Shown in pieces: positions 11,338 to 23,376 of a DNA stretch of 64,000 bases; the stretch's first letter is position 1, and each line of letters starts with the position of its first letter. Position numbers and translations under genes: made by a program. The notes under the pieces are model-generated. The model was given only the letters and a program-made list of their open reading frames with translations. It did no database searches and was not told the DNA's origin. The DNA comes from Piper betle (taxonomy: Eukaryota > Streptophyta > Magnoliopsida > Piperales > Piperaceae), in contig JAURVB010013586.1 of assembly GCA_033002965.1 (NCBI GenBank), forward strand, positions 1 to 64,000. Direction: 5' to 3'.

Positions 11338-13659
11338 TAAAAATTTCGTCCTCGAAATTTCAACTCAAGGAGGTTCTACTGAAACTAGTTCCTGGAAGCT
11401 AGGATACATATCAGTCGTATCCTCTACTGCTTCAACAGTCCTATACATCCTCATTGACTGTAGTGGTGCCGACGTGGCGAGTCCTGCTAGTGATGCTGAC
11501 CATCTCAAACATGCTGGATTCTATACTTCCTGTGTCTGTTCTGACATTATCATCATCCCTCTCTTCTGTTCTGATCCCTACTGCTAACTCGGCGGAAAAC
11601 CTAGATCACCCCTAAGGGCCTACTGGGTTGGTCAAGCAAATACTCTAGAGTATCGCAAGGTTCTAATCTGGGCTATGTCTGGAAAACTACGCCGAGGGTA
11701 AGACCTACCTGCTAACATCTACCCATGTCCCTCTAATCCTCATCTGTGAACAGTCACCTACATGTACTCGCAGGAACTCTACTCTAGGTCCTACAGTCAC
11801 CTCAAGGCCTGCTATGAGTCTCCTGCTAAGTACGGTGGATACCCTAATGAGCTGCACGGCTCACTGTCGCCAGTCTAGGTCCAACTCTCAGGTGTCCCTA
11901 TACAAGGAACTGGACCGCTCACTTGGTTCTAGTTGACTCGGTCCTGAGTCATGTATCTCACTCTGTTCTATAAGAGAACAAGGATAGCTGCTATGACTCT
12001 AATGTATACTATGGCTCCGGTGGCTATCTATACAACCACTAAGTACAACTCTGTGACGGGATGGTCGCGAGAACACCTGTACATGCACAGCGTGTCTCAA
12101 GGAGTATGATAACATACTCTGCATAGGGCTGTAGCATCTGCATCTGGTCTGTGGGACATGCTCTGATCAATGTATACTCATCTCAATCATCTGGGTAAAC
12201 TGATAGAAAAACTGATACAAAAGGGTGAGTGGAAATCCTCAAGTGAAAACTCCACTCTGTCTGATATCTCTGGGTTATAAGAAGGGAGGCTGAATCTCGT
12301 GGAAATCTAGTCTCACTACTCAAGAGCTCTCAATAAGTGGTATCTCATCCTCACATGTGGTATTTGACGCCAGGTAAACGGGGAATCCTGGGACCTGTGG
12401 GTTATAGGCCCACACGCTTCTGCTGCACAACTCTTATCTATGGTAAGGTTAAGGTCTCATGCAAATAGTAGGGGAGATAAAATCCCTATGTAGCATACTG
12501 GGTGGCCCAAAATATTGGTAGGTCTATGGACTTGTCTCTAAGATCACCATGATTTACTATGCCACAGGTGATCAGTCTGTGGAATAGTCAATCAATGACA
12601 AATCTCAAAAACGGCTCCTAAGTGGCTCTAGTTTAATCAGCTAACAGTAGGCACATGTTTCTCGATACTGTACTAGTCACGCACTTCTAAACGGGCGGGG
12701 TTCAAACGACCCAAAGAACCACTGTCTCCCCTCAAGTCTACGGGGACTCATAATGAGGTTTGACGCGTGTCTCGTCCGCTCTTCAGTGGTGTGTGACCTG
12801 CCGTCCCGTACCGATTTGTAGTACTAATCTTGACTCACATGACTACTACCACTGTGGTAGACTCTCAAGCAAGGCTATCAATGAAGATGAGCATACACTG
12901 ATATCACTCGTCTGGTCAGCATGGTCTGTGCTATCTGAAGTCTCTGTCTACATTGCTCCCTGCTGGGGTGAAATCCTCATCGGAAGATCGGTCTGCAAAC
13001 ATCTACCTGCACTGTAAACCCTAATCAGTACCATGAAGGTACTTCTATACTCAGGGCAAGGCTCAATCCTATGGTCTCAAGGTGAGGACCTAATCGTGTT
13101 GGCGAAACACAAGGGAATCACTATCTCTCTGGAAAACACTCTCGCTGAACCCTCTATCTATGCCCCATACTAAGTCAACCTCCTATCGCTGGCTGGCCAA
13201 TCGCTAAATGGGTTAAACTACACGTGTGATCATCTACTAACCATCTTGTTTGTGTATGCCAATTGTGGCCCATGGATGCCCCATCATACAGTCTGTACAA
13301 TCTAATCATTGTGACCGCCCATCTGGAGGTCATACTGTCATGTTCCATGAATCTGTCCATACGCATCTCTATGAGACTGTAACTAACAGTGCCTGATGGG
13401 GTCATCTTGCAATATACATCTGACCCAAGGGTGTTAGGTCAAGACAATGATTGCAAGAGAGCTGTGAAGTCGGATCCTATGCCATCTCATCCAAATAACC
13501 TCAGTTTTCCTTAACTCTTTTCTATTCTGCTGACTTCACTGTAACTATTCCTTGTTCCTCAAACTCTAGTCCTACTAAACCTTAACTAATCTACTCGGTC
13601 GGTGGATGAGCAATACACGGACGGCGGTAGTGCATCTGCGGTCAGTGGTAGTGAGATTG

Positions 13660-13785
13660 TGCGCCTCGGACGGTGGTTGTGCGACTTGGTCGGTGGTTGT
13701 GCAACTCGGTCGGCGGTTGTGCACTCGGTCGGTGGTTGTGCACTCGGTCGGTGGTTGTGCACTCGGTCGGCGGTTGTGCACTACC
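13660..13785. repeat. 19-20 bp minisatellite in the L interior
   Basis: The unit GTGCACTCGGTCGGTGGTT repeats about six times, with diverged units at the left end (from about 13610). Confidence 0.85.
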
Positions 13786-14674
13786 TAGATGCAGAAATAT
13801 CTAATCCTACTCATATGCATCGTAAATCTACTACTATCTCTGCCATATCTTGGCTGCTATTAACTCGGTTCAGGTTGTCCAATCATGCGTGTCTGATCCA
13901 GAGGGGTTTGGATCATGATGCTGACACATATGATGGTCAACCTATGCTAAACCCCACTCTGATCTCCTGAAATTTAGAGTGGCTGCTTCTATCAGTGCTG
14001 ACTAGCCCTCAAACGGCAATCACTAATCTGGTGCCTTATCTTTGGTAGAATCTCGTCAAATGTCTGATCTCGTAGGCACTGGTGGTCCTGGTCTTTTCCT
14101 TGTTATGTCCAAGCCTACGTCTCACTACTCATCCTCATTCACTACTATTTTCTAGAAGTGGTCCCTCTCAAGTTATCTACCCACTTCAAGCTCCTTCCCA
14201 TTATGCACACCACGTTCCCTGGAAGTAGGACTAATGTGGTGACATACAAAGGACGGACACCTGGTCAACATCCAATTCATCCAAATCTCTTATGCGATGG
14301 ACAGAATTAGTGGGTCTCTAAGCCCATCATGACAAGCCTGTCAAAGTCCTGCTAACATCTACTGACATCCGAATCTGGTATAAGATGAGAACCTTATACC
14401 CTTTCTACCTCTACCAGCATTACAACATGCCCTGCTCACATCTAACTTACCAACAATCTGATATTATCCCATAGAAATGACATGTCAACTCAACTAAGGT
14501 CAGTTCCACATAATTCTGATCAAGTCTTGAATACACTGCTATCCAAACAACTTATGAAGAAAATCTGCATGTAAAGAAAATATACGAAAACATACCTGCC
14601 AGCTGGACTCGGAGCAGTCTTTGCACACACATCACCTATAAAAGTATCATACATCTTAATCGGCCGAGAGTGGC

Positions 14675-14684
14675 TCTGATACCA
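14675..14684 (-). promoter_or_regulatory. Primer-binding site of the L element
   Basis: On the minus strand TGGTATCAGA lies a few bases inside the LTR that starts at 14690. It matches initiator-Met tRNA. Confidence 0.75.
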
Positions 14685-16833
14685 ATGTCTGTAACACCCC
14701 AAATCCGGTTCACACTCGTGAACCGAACCGGCATGTTACAAGCCCCGGTTAGGTCGGCTAACCCGAACCTAACTCATACGGATCCAATCTCGGCGTCTTA
14801 AGATGTAAGATACGACTTGTCATATGCATGGATAAATTCATAAAACCCTAACATGATACTACATGGATGACATGCAACCAAATTTCACACCAACACAATT
14901 ACAATCAAAATTAGTGAAAATTATAAAACGAAAGGGACAGAATTTCCCCTAAAAATGCAATTAGGGGCCACCCTGTCAAAATCATATATTCAAACATATA
15001 TACGTATAGCAACGATAGCATTCACACAGACTTCTAATCTATTATATTCATCATTCTCTGAACTTTGGTCCTAACCCATCACACTTTTGTTGCGCTACTC
15101 TGATCATTTCACATTCTATCATGTCTCATGCATTTGAACATGTCATTCACAATATAATAACATAATAAAACAAATATTAAACATTTAGAAATCTACACAT
15201 GTGTGTGTGTACAAGACCTCATTGCTCCTCCGTCCAAGCTGGCTCCTCCAACTCGTGATTATTACCTACATATAGTATAAAAACACGTCAGTAACAAGTG
15301 TTACTGGTCCGGAAAATAAAATAACTATAACAAGCTGGCTATGAGAGCAAACTCTCATATGAAAGAAAACATCATATACTCCACGTGAACACTCTGAAGG
15401 GCACTACTGAGGAGCCACTGGGCTGCAGACCCGGTAGCATCCCGAACATACTGATCTGCTGCTGGTACTGTGCCGCTCTCGGCACTTCTTTTTCAGTACT
15501 TCTCGTGAAACTTTATCCTAAGCCCTCTCCTTACCTCCATATTTCTCCTGGCCTTGAGCACGAAGGCCGAGTACTCTCAGGCAGTCGCCTTTAGTACCCT
15601 TTGAACCACAAGTCCGGACATGCGCTGTACTAAACAGTACCCGTAAACCTCCACGTTCTCCGGGTGTGAGGAACTCAAACGCGGAGTTGTCAGGATCCCT
15701 CGGGAATGGAACAGTCCGCTGGCACTAATCCAGAGCCCGCTTTGACTGTCACGGCATCCTCTGCATGGTACGTGCAGTCGATTTCTCCATCTCTCGTCTC
15801 ACTGAAAACGCGAAAACTACATATATATAGGGCTTGGGTAGGGATTTATATAATAGGCCCGAAGGCAACTTGTGGTGGATCTTGTTTTCGAAATCATCCT
15901 CGAGGGATCTCATCCTCGAGGGGTTATTAATCCGGAAAACTATTCGGTTAAATGGCCCGAGTTAAGTGGGATCCGATAAAACGCCACTTAACCCGTCCTG
16001 TAGGCAATAAAACAAACATACAATAGAAAAGAGTAAAACAGACGAGTCCTAAACGGACCTGGTAGAAGCTCCAAGCGTGTCATCGCGCCTAGGCGGCGAG
16101 CTCCTACTCCGTACCTACACATCAAAACTAAATACTAACGCCCGCTAACTAAATGATGCATCAAACTCAACACAATCAAACACAAAATCAATCAACAATC
16201 AAATAATTATAAATATGAAAAATAATTCTAACTCATCCTATTCATAACAATTTTACTGTATTTTTCTCTAAGTTACATCTATACTACAATCTATCATACT
16301 CACATTTACTTTACTTCATTAGATCACTTACTACTCATTCGCAATTCCTCAAATCATATCAATCATCCATTCACTCATAACTTATCACTTCATAACAGTT
16401 AATCAAATCTAGCATACTATGCTAATATTCATCATGACAACTACTCAATCCTAGCATGCTATGCTAACAATCATCATCAATTTTAACTAATCAAATCGGA
16501 GGTAATTATACCTCACGTCGTCGGCAATCGGCGACGGTTAGGGCTTCGTCGCGCGTCTCGGAGCTCCAATTCGGTGCTCATCGGCGTCCGACGTTCGATC
16601 GAGTCTCACTGGGTGAGCTCCGCGGAAGATCCGGTGAATCCCAACGAATTCCAGAAATTCCGATTTTCCGGCGGTTTTCCGTAGCAGTCTGACTTGGCGG
16701 TTTTCCGGCGGCTTCTGGTGGTTTTCCGGCGACAATCGCCGGCGGCGTCTACTGGCCGGAAAGTGGTCGTGTTGGGTACCCTTGGAACCAGCTCGGCGAG
16801 CCCGACTCATCTACGAGGTCGACGTAGCCAATG

Positions 16834-19476
16834 TGTAACGACCCGCCATTTTTCATGATAATATTGTGGGCCTAACTGGCTAGGTGTTACTCAAAATTAA
16901 AGCAATTATGTCAAACATTATTAGAAATCATAACTTATAATAAAATCCCACAGTCTTGGACCGTTTCCCAGCAGCCACACTTATTCCTCAATTAAATAAC
17001 AAAAAGGAGTCCTCATATTACTTTGCTCCATGCTCTAGTTGTCAATCATCTAATCTCGGATCTGCACACCTGCGGAGGCAATTCCGCGTTAGTGATTACA
17101 ACACTAAGTAGTATAATAGATAAAACAAACAAGTACATTCCACCATTTTCATATATTTATTTTAATATGCGGTGGAGCGATTCCGCTATACTCCAAAACA
17201 ATGCGGAGGAGGTGTCCGCTGTGATCCGCACACCCCGGCCGTAGCCTTTTTATGGGGAGGCTACCACTACCGTCTCCAGTGCCAGTGCCTCGCACACCCC
17301 GGCCGTAGCCTTTTTGTGGGGTAGCTATCACTGCACTCGGGTGATTGCTATGCCCCGTTTGTGGGGAAGCTCTCACTACCAATTCTAGTGCCAGTGCCTC
17401 GCACACCCCGGCCGTAGCCTTTTTATGGGGAGGCTATCACTGCACTCCAGTGCCAATGCCTTGCACACCCCGGCCGTAGCCTTTTTGTGGGGCGGCTATC
17501 ACTGCACTCAGGTGATCGCTATGCCCCGTTTGTGGGGAAGCTCTCACTGCCAACTCTAGTGCCAGTGCCTCACACACCCCGGCCGTAGCCTTTTTATGGG
17601 GCGGCTATCACTGCACTCAGTGCCAGTGCCTCACACACCCCGGCCGTAGCCTTTTTATGGGGCGGCAATCACTGCACTCTAGTGCGATGGAGGAATCGCT
17701 GTGCCTCACTCACCCTGGCCGTAGCCTTTTTATGGGGCGGCTATCACTACTCCAAAACAATATCGATGCATCACAAGATTCACACACATAACACGACCCA
17801 GTGTCGGACTGAGTCAATTCTTTAACCCTGGTTGCACTTCGTGCATGGTGGTCGAATCTGGGCTCAGGCCGACCTAGGCTACCAACAAGGAAAATACGAT
17901 GTTCTACCTATTATACGTACCTGACTTGCGGGTTCGTCCGACTGTAATCCGCTAACCCTAATATGAACGGGGCATAAAATTATACATTAGTATAATTTTA
18001 CTCGCGTCGAAAATGCATGCAACTAAATATTTAATATATGCCACATTAATTAATTTATTTAATTCGATAAGGTTCAACACTTCTTTATTTAATTAATTAT
18101 GCTATCGCGTAATTTCTACGCGATTATCTTTTATTGATCCATTATTTTACTTTACGAATTTATTATAAGAATAATCGTTTTATTTATCAAATATAACTTT
18201 TATATGATAAAGGTGAAGTCTCTATTAAATATTCCTCATAACCCTTCAATTTAAGTTAATTGCTTTTAATCAGCCGATTAATTAATTACCGTTTATCGTG
18301 ATCGAAATTTATTAATTTCATGTAATAATTTATAAATTTATTATTTTGACCACTTAACTCATATTCCTTTAAATTAATTATTTCAATGATTTTAACACGA
18401 GTTGGTATTATTATTATGATTTTTAACTCAACCCATATCGAGTCAACCCGAAATTACAAAACTGCCATTCTTCTTCTTCTTCTTCTTCTTCCCGTCACCA
18501 TTCTTCTCTTCACCCAAAACCAGCACCAAGCTCTTCTCTTTCGACCAAAATCTAGATCCTATCCTTCACCCATTGTCTCCCTTTCCTAGCAACCAAATTA
18601 GCAGCAACAATCAAAGGGCGACTGCACCACCACAGCGACGAACCAGCAGCCATGGCGACCTCGACCTGCTGCTATGGCGACTCAGACGTGGCCAGCAGCA
18701 CCGCCCCACGCGTCCCCTTCTTCCCGCACAACAACCCAACGCCCAGAAGAAGAGAAACACTACCCTACAGCATGGTATATGCAACTGGTCGTGACACAAA
18801 CGCCATGGTGCTGTTGCTGCAATTCAGCAGGACGTGCTACCATCCTTGGCAATTTCAGCAGGACGTGCTACCATTCTTGGCTGTAAATTCTATGAAATCT
18901 CACCTTTAATTACTACAACATGAGTAAGGACGTTGATGCAGCAACTGATTAGCAAAAGATTATGACTTGTTGCTGTAATTAATCACAAACACACAAGAAT
19001 TGCTGCACGGCAGCAACTTATGTTCGTGGGTGAATTCCTGGTTCTAATCCAGTTACATCCTCCCTTTTTCTTGTTGATTTCAGGTCTTAGTTTCCATGAT
19101 TATCTTGTATTATAATCTTTGATCATATGTATGCATGCAAACTAAGAAGAAGAGAGGAAGAAACTTACCAAAACAATGGGGAAGCCGGCGTTTGTCCAAG
19201 GAGCTTATGTGCATGACGCCCCCCTCCTTCTCCTTATAAAATGAAAGAAGGCCTAGGGTTTATGAAAACACACTTCGTTGCCGGGTAAATGGGTAAGTGA
19301 TACGGTTCACTTTACTAGTTTAAACGGTTAAATGGTATGGTTTACTTAACCGGGTAAAAATACTTAACCGGTTAACTAATACCTTCCACTTGACCGGGTA
19401 ATTGATAATTAACCGGGTAGCGGGTAAATAATTTAAATAAATTCATGGATACCAACGTTCGATCCCACCGCGTCGA

Positions 19477-19528
<52 letters not shown>

Positions 19529-19541
19529 CCGGGTCTTTACA
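16834..19541 (-). mobile_element. T1 solo LTR with perfect target-site duplication
   Basis: This is a complete 2708-bp T1 LTR, TGTAACGACC to GGTCTTTACA, flanked by CAATG at 16829-16833 and 19542-19546. A solo LTR arises by recombination between the two LTRs of a full insertion. It differs from the 7082 copy by only a few visible changes, several of them C-to-T or G-to-A, and by microsatellite lengths. A long AT run (about 19477-19520) precedes the end. Confidence 0.93.
17229..17751 (-). repeat. LTR-internal tandem sub-repeats
   Basis: The array has the same unit order as at 7477-7999, with one unit changed to CCCTGGCCGTAGCC. Confidence 0.9.
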
Positions 19542-20135
19542 CAATGGAGGTGGCGGCTCGCCAGAAAATGCATAAAACAGACTCGGCGGTGATGGTAGCT
19601 AGATCCGGCCGACCACGGCGGCGATGGCCTCCGTTCGAGTCAGGGAAGGTTGCTGGAAGGCTGAGGGTGCTGAGGCGACCGACCAATCGCGGTGGCGCTG
19701 GTCGTCGGCGGCGGAATCGGCGCGAAAGCACAACGCGGGCGTGGCGTCGCGGCGTGGCTTCTTCGCGTCGTGGTGGTCCGACGGGGGCCAAACCTGGTCG
19801 GGGCCGCACCGCAACGTCGTCGCCGAGCTGGGCGGCGTCGATCGATGGCCGGGCGGAGCCGACAGCGGCAGCAGCGAGGCCCACAACGGCGGCGTGGGGC
19901 GAGGGTTTGGGGAAGAATAGAAGGGCGCGCGTGGGGGTGTGTTGTGGCAAAGTCGTAAATATTACTTGACTCGTCTATGACTCGAGTTAGAAATAATATT
20001 TAAGCCGTAAAAAAATTCCAAAAATATATGGGAAAATCCCATAAAATCAAACAAAACAAAAAAATCATAATGATGTGCTCTAGAACTATCAACCCACCCA
20101 AAATGCCCGTAACGCGTCCTAACGCGGTAAACGGC

Positions 20136-21288
20136 TGTTATGGGTTTAAAATATATAATATCTACTCATGTTTTTAATATGATTTTATATTTCCGGGTAT
20201 AAACATTATTAATTAAGTAATATTTTACTTTATTTTTTTAGTTAATTAATATTTTATTATATATGCTTAACTTTGATGTTTTAATGCAGAAAAAGATGAA
20301 TAAATTAAGCTTTGGATTTGATTGGTCATGACACTTGGCCCCACCAATGGCTACAATGTATGGTGTTCAATGGAGTCGAACAGTTGGAAACTTAAAGGGA
20401 CATTATAATTAATTAGATTACGTCGATTTGTGAACACCCTCTTCGAATTCTTGTATCTCCACTTCTATATAAAGGGGTGGTCATTTGTTGTTGATCATAT
20501 CTCATCTCTTGGCTTCAGATTATAGTAGAAGTAGTAGTTTTAGTTTTTGTAATTTCTTTCTCTTTCGTAATAAAAGTTAGTTTCTTTTTTATATTATTTT
20601 CTATTTTTATTATGGAGTAGTTTTTATTTCGTTCTAGAGAAGAATGGAACTTAACATGATTTAATTGAATTTATTTCAAGCTCTTACTCTTTTATTCAAT
20701 CAAATTGTTTGAATTATCATATTCTTAATGCTAAGAATAGATTGATCACCTAATTCTTAGATCACGAGGTTTAATTAGATTTCGGGAGAAATTAATTAGA
20801 TTAGTCATTGATAATTCATCATACGACGAGTCTTTTGACTTGTTTGTCGTTGTGGTCGGGAGATACACAACACCGTATGCGATTGTAAGGCAAATCTTAA
20901 TGCATTATTTTGTTGATTAATCAATTATCACCGGGAGGTAGAAATTGAGGCAAAATAATAGAAGCATGAAGGAGCGGGAGCCACCATGTCATATAATTAT
21001 CCTAGATCGACAATCCGAGGGAATAAAAGATAAGAGTAAGATTTGATGAAGATTAAATTCATGTTAAGGGAAATTCGACTCTAGAACGAGTTTTATAATT
21101 TTGACTTCGCTTTTAATTTAAAGTTATTACTTAGATTTAGTTAAGTTAGTTATTTTTGTTTTGCTCCTTATTTTATTTTCTTTAGTTAATTATAGGAAAT
21201 TCATCTCCCTGTGGGACGATACTCGATTTATCATTATATTACTTGTTTCGACCGTGTATACTTGCATGTCACTAAAATTATTCGAACA
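20136..21288 (+). repeat. Left LTR of the inverted H element
   Basis: It spans 1153 bp from TGTTATGGG to TTCGAACA, with a TATA box at 20466 and an AATAAA polyadenylation-like signal near 20568. The 36236-36806 and 49847-50209 segments are a second, more diverged copy of this LTR. Confidence 0.85.
20466..20473 (+). promoter_or_regulatory. TATA box of the left H LTR
   Basis: TATATAAA is followed by GGGG. It is conserved as TATATAAAGG in the diverged copy near 36358 and in the inverted LTR at 24193-24200. Confidence 0.65.
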
Positions 21289-21294
21289 AGTTTT

Positions 21295-21312
21295 TGGCGC
21301 CGTTGCCGGGGA
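21295..21312 (+). promoter_or_regulatory. Primer-binding site (Asp tRNA)
   Basis: TGGCGCCGTTGCCGGGGA starts six bases after the LTR end. This sequence is typical of the Athila group of plant Ty3/gypsy elements. Confidence 0.85.
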
Positions 21313-21464
21313 GATCAAATTTTCTTAATTAATTTAGGATTAGAATTTGGAGTGTTTTTCTTTTCTTTTCTAGATTTTAGTATCTGATTATATTTTAAAA
21401 AAAGGAAAAAATAAACTATATCATTGTCTTCTTCCTTCAATTATTTATTATCATTTGTTTATTA

Positions 21465-22325
21465 GTGCGGTCACCTTCATCTTCTTGTGATCCAAAGATT
21501 GAAAGGACTTTAAGAAACTTGTGTGCCGCTGGAAGAAGAGCACAAGAACCAATAGAGGAAGAAGCCATGCATTCATGGAGGACTACCGGAGTTTTAGAAT
21601 TAGATGCACTTACTACTTTATCTGCTCAGGTCAGTGCTTTAACTAATGAAGTTCAAATTCTTAATATATAGAGACAGGTTAAGGCTGTAGAACCAAGGTG
21701 TGAATGGTGTGGACAAGGACATTTTACAGGTCAATGCATAATAGATCAAGTTAACTATGTAGGCAACGTTAATAGGAACAACAATCCCTATTCCAACACC
21801 TACAATGTGGGCTGGTGCAATATCCGCAATTTTTCAAAGAATAACTCTCCACGACCGGCTGTTGTTCCCACTAATCTACCACCACCATCACAGCATTATC
21901 AACCCCCTTCACTTTCTTTTCAACCACAACAACCGGATTTGATCCAAATGTTCAATTCTATGCAACAAAACATGCAACAGACTATGCAACAATTCATGCA
22001 GAATCAGCAACAACAACAACAACAGTTTATTCAACAAGTTATGGTGCAATTAAACAAGGAACCAAGTGAGCGACCCAAGGGTGTACTTCCTAGCCAAACA
22101 GAAAAACCAAGGAATGATGGTCAAGAGCATTGCAAAGCTATAACAACTCAGAGTGGTATTACTTTACAGGAACCAGTTCAGCCTAATGAAGTTAAAGAGA
22201 AAGATGAAAAACCAAATAACGAAAATGAACTCAATACATTGGTTAGCTTACTTGGATGCAAAGGGGATCAGTTTAGTAACTCATTATATAAATCCATAAA
22301 TTCTCTTTGTGAAGAAGATATTTGA
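21465..22325 (+). pseudogene. Reduced Athila-type gag with one internal stop
   Basis: The frame stays open from about 21465 to 22325 except for one TAG at 21669-21671. The N-terminal part (DPKIERTLRNLCAAGRRAQE) matches the start of the Athila gag at 50376, but the capsid region that follows there is deleted here at about 21570. After the stop comes a zinc knuckle at 21699-21740 of the C-X2-C-X3-H-X4-C form (CEWCGQGHFTGQC) used by Athila/Tat gag. A glutamine- and methionine-rich stretch follows (about 21950-22050), then a charged tail. No ATG lies in frame upstream of 21570, so the true start is unclear. Without the capsid it cannot make a normal particle. Confidence 0.75.
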
Positions 22326-23376
22326 TGTGGATGAGATTGTTCAATTATTAGATTCACAACCAATTTTGCCTCAACGATTCAAAGTTATGGAAACCTCAGA
22401 TCTACCTAATATGAATTATCCTCTGTACACAATTTCATGGCCTTTATTATACATATTTGTTTGATTACCCTTATTTTAGCCTTGGCCTTTTTATTGAAAA
22501 TATATCTTGCTGCTTGAGTCCTAGCACCCTAGTGTTTTGAATTCATTCTAAATTCTAACAGGGATGAAACTTTGAATAGTATAGAGGGAAGGCATTTCTT
22601 GTTATAGAGCGGTGATTAAAAAGATAATGTGGATTTTATTGGTACTTTGCTTTGTAAAAAAGAAAAAAGAAAAAAGAAAAAAGAAGAAGAAATTGAAAAA
22701 AAAATGAAAAAAAGATGAGGCAATGATCCTCCACCAGTAAACACTAAGATGAAGCAATAGTCTTCCACTGGTTTGAAAGAAAAGAAAAAAAAGTAGTAGG
22801 TAGTCAATGGAAAATCAAAGCAAAGTTAATTCTTATATTGGGTCAAGTCGATACTACATTTAAGGAAGTTTGTGTCATATTGATACGGTGTTTGGGGATT
22901 TGCTAATCATGTATGTTAGGATTTAGAAAGGATTTTTAATTCTAGGGTGCATATTAGCCTCTGATTTTTCTATCTTGTCTATTCTATTTTTGGTCCCTAG
23001 CCCCTGGCCCCGTTACAACCTATAAAGACCTATTGATTCCATTAATTTGGCATTGCCTACATTAGTGGAGATGGGAGCGAAAGGTGAACATATTTAAGCA
23101 TGTGCTTGATTGTATTCTCTTGGTTGTAGATGAGAATGATAAGCCAATGGACTATCACATACACACAGAGAGCTTTCTTTTGGATGTGATTGATGAAAGG
23201 GAATTTCTATATTTGATTGACATCTTGTTGACTCTTGAGGGTTTGATTGAGAATCATATGAGAACATAATGGGGACTAAGTATTTTTGTGTAGTAAAATT
23301 TTCTTGGTTATGATATTTTGCTCGGGACGTGCAAAAGTTTAAGTGTGGGGGTGTAAGGTTTTCTTTGCCAAAAACT
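22326..23376 (+). other. 3' non-coding part of the H element
   Basis: No long reading frame or pol motif is visible. A purine-rich stretch lies at 22655-22800. A short frame at 23084-23269 has no recognisable domain. A G-rich tract, AAGTGTGGGGGTG at 23341-23353, resembles the polypurine region of Athila-like elements. It is followed after 23 bases by the inverted LTR instead of by TGTTA. Confidence 0.6.

Larger units (their letters stand above)
11324..14689 (-). mobile_element. Interior of a non-coding L (LARD-like) retrotransposon
   Basis: About 3.37 kb lie between the 3' LTR edge with its polypurine tract and the PBS next to the 5' LTR. No reading frame longer than about 135 codons exists, and I recognise no Gag, protease, RT, RNase H or integrase motif on either strand. 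The short open frames share no motif with the T1 proteins. Large LTRs of about 3 kb around a few kb of non-coding interior are the hallmarks of LARD elements, which depend on a partner for proteins. The PBS matches that of T1/T2, so a Tekay-like element is a reasonable but unproven partner. Heavy decay of a former coding element remains possible. Confidence 0.65.

Noticed and set aside
12760..13017. Possible gene in the L interior (85-codon frame)
   Set aside because: It is isolated and short, has no recognised motif, and lies in a region without other coding signal.
13602..13970. 122-codon frame over the L minisatellite
   Set aside because: Its length is due to the 19-20 bp repeat; frames on both strands are open there.
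14690..14702. Reading the TGTAACACCCC edge as a T1 LTR start
   Set aside because: Sequence beyond the first bases differs entirely from T1, and the matching end is TTTTACA rather than GGTCTTTACA, so it is a separate family.
23084..23269. 61-codon frame in the 3' part of the H element as an env-like gene
   Set aside because: It is too short, and no transmembrane or signal segment is evident.
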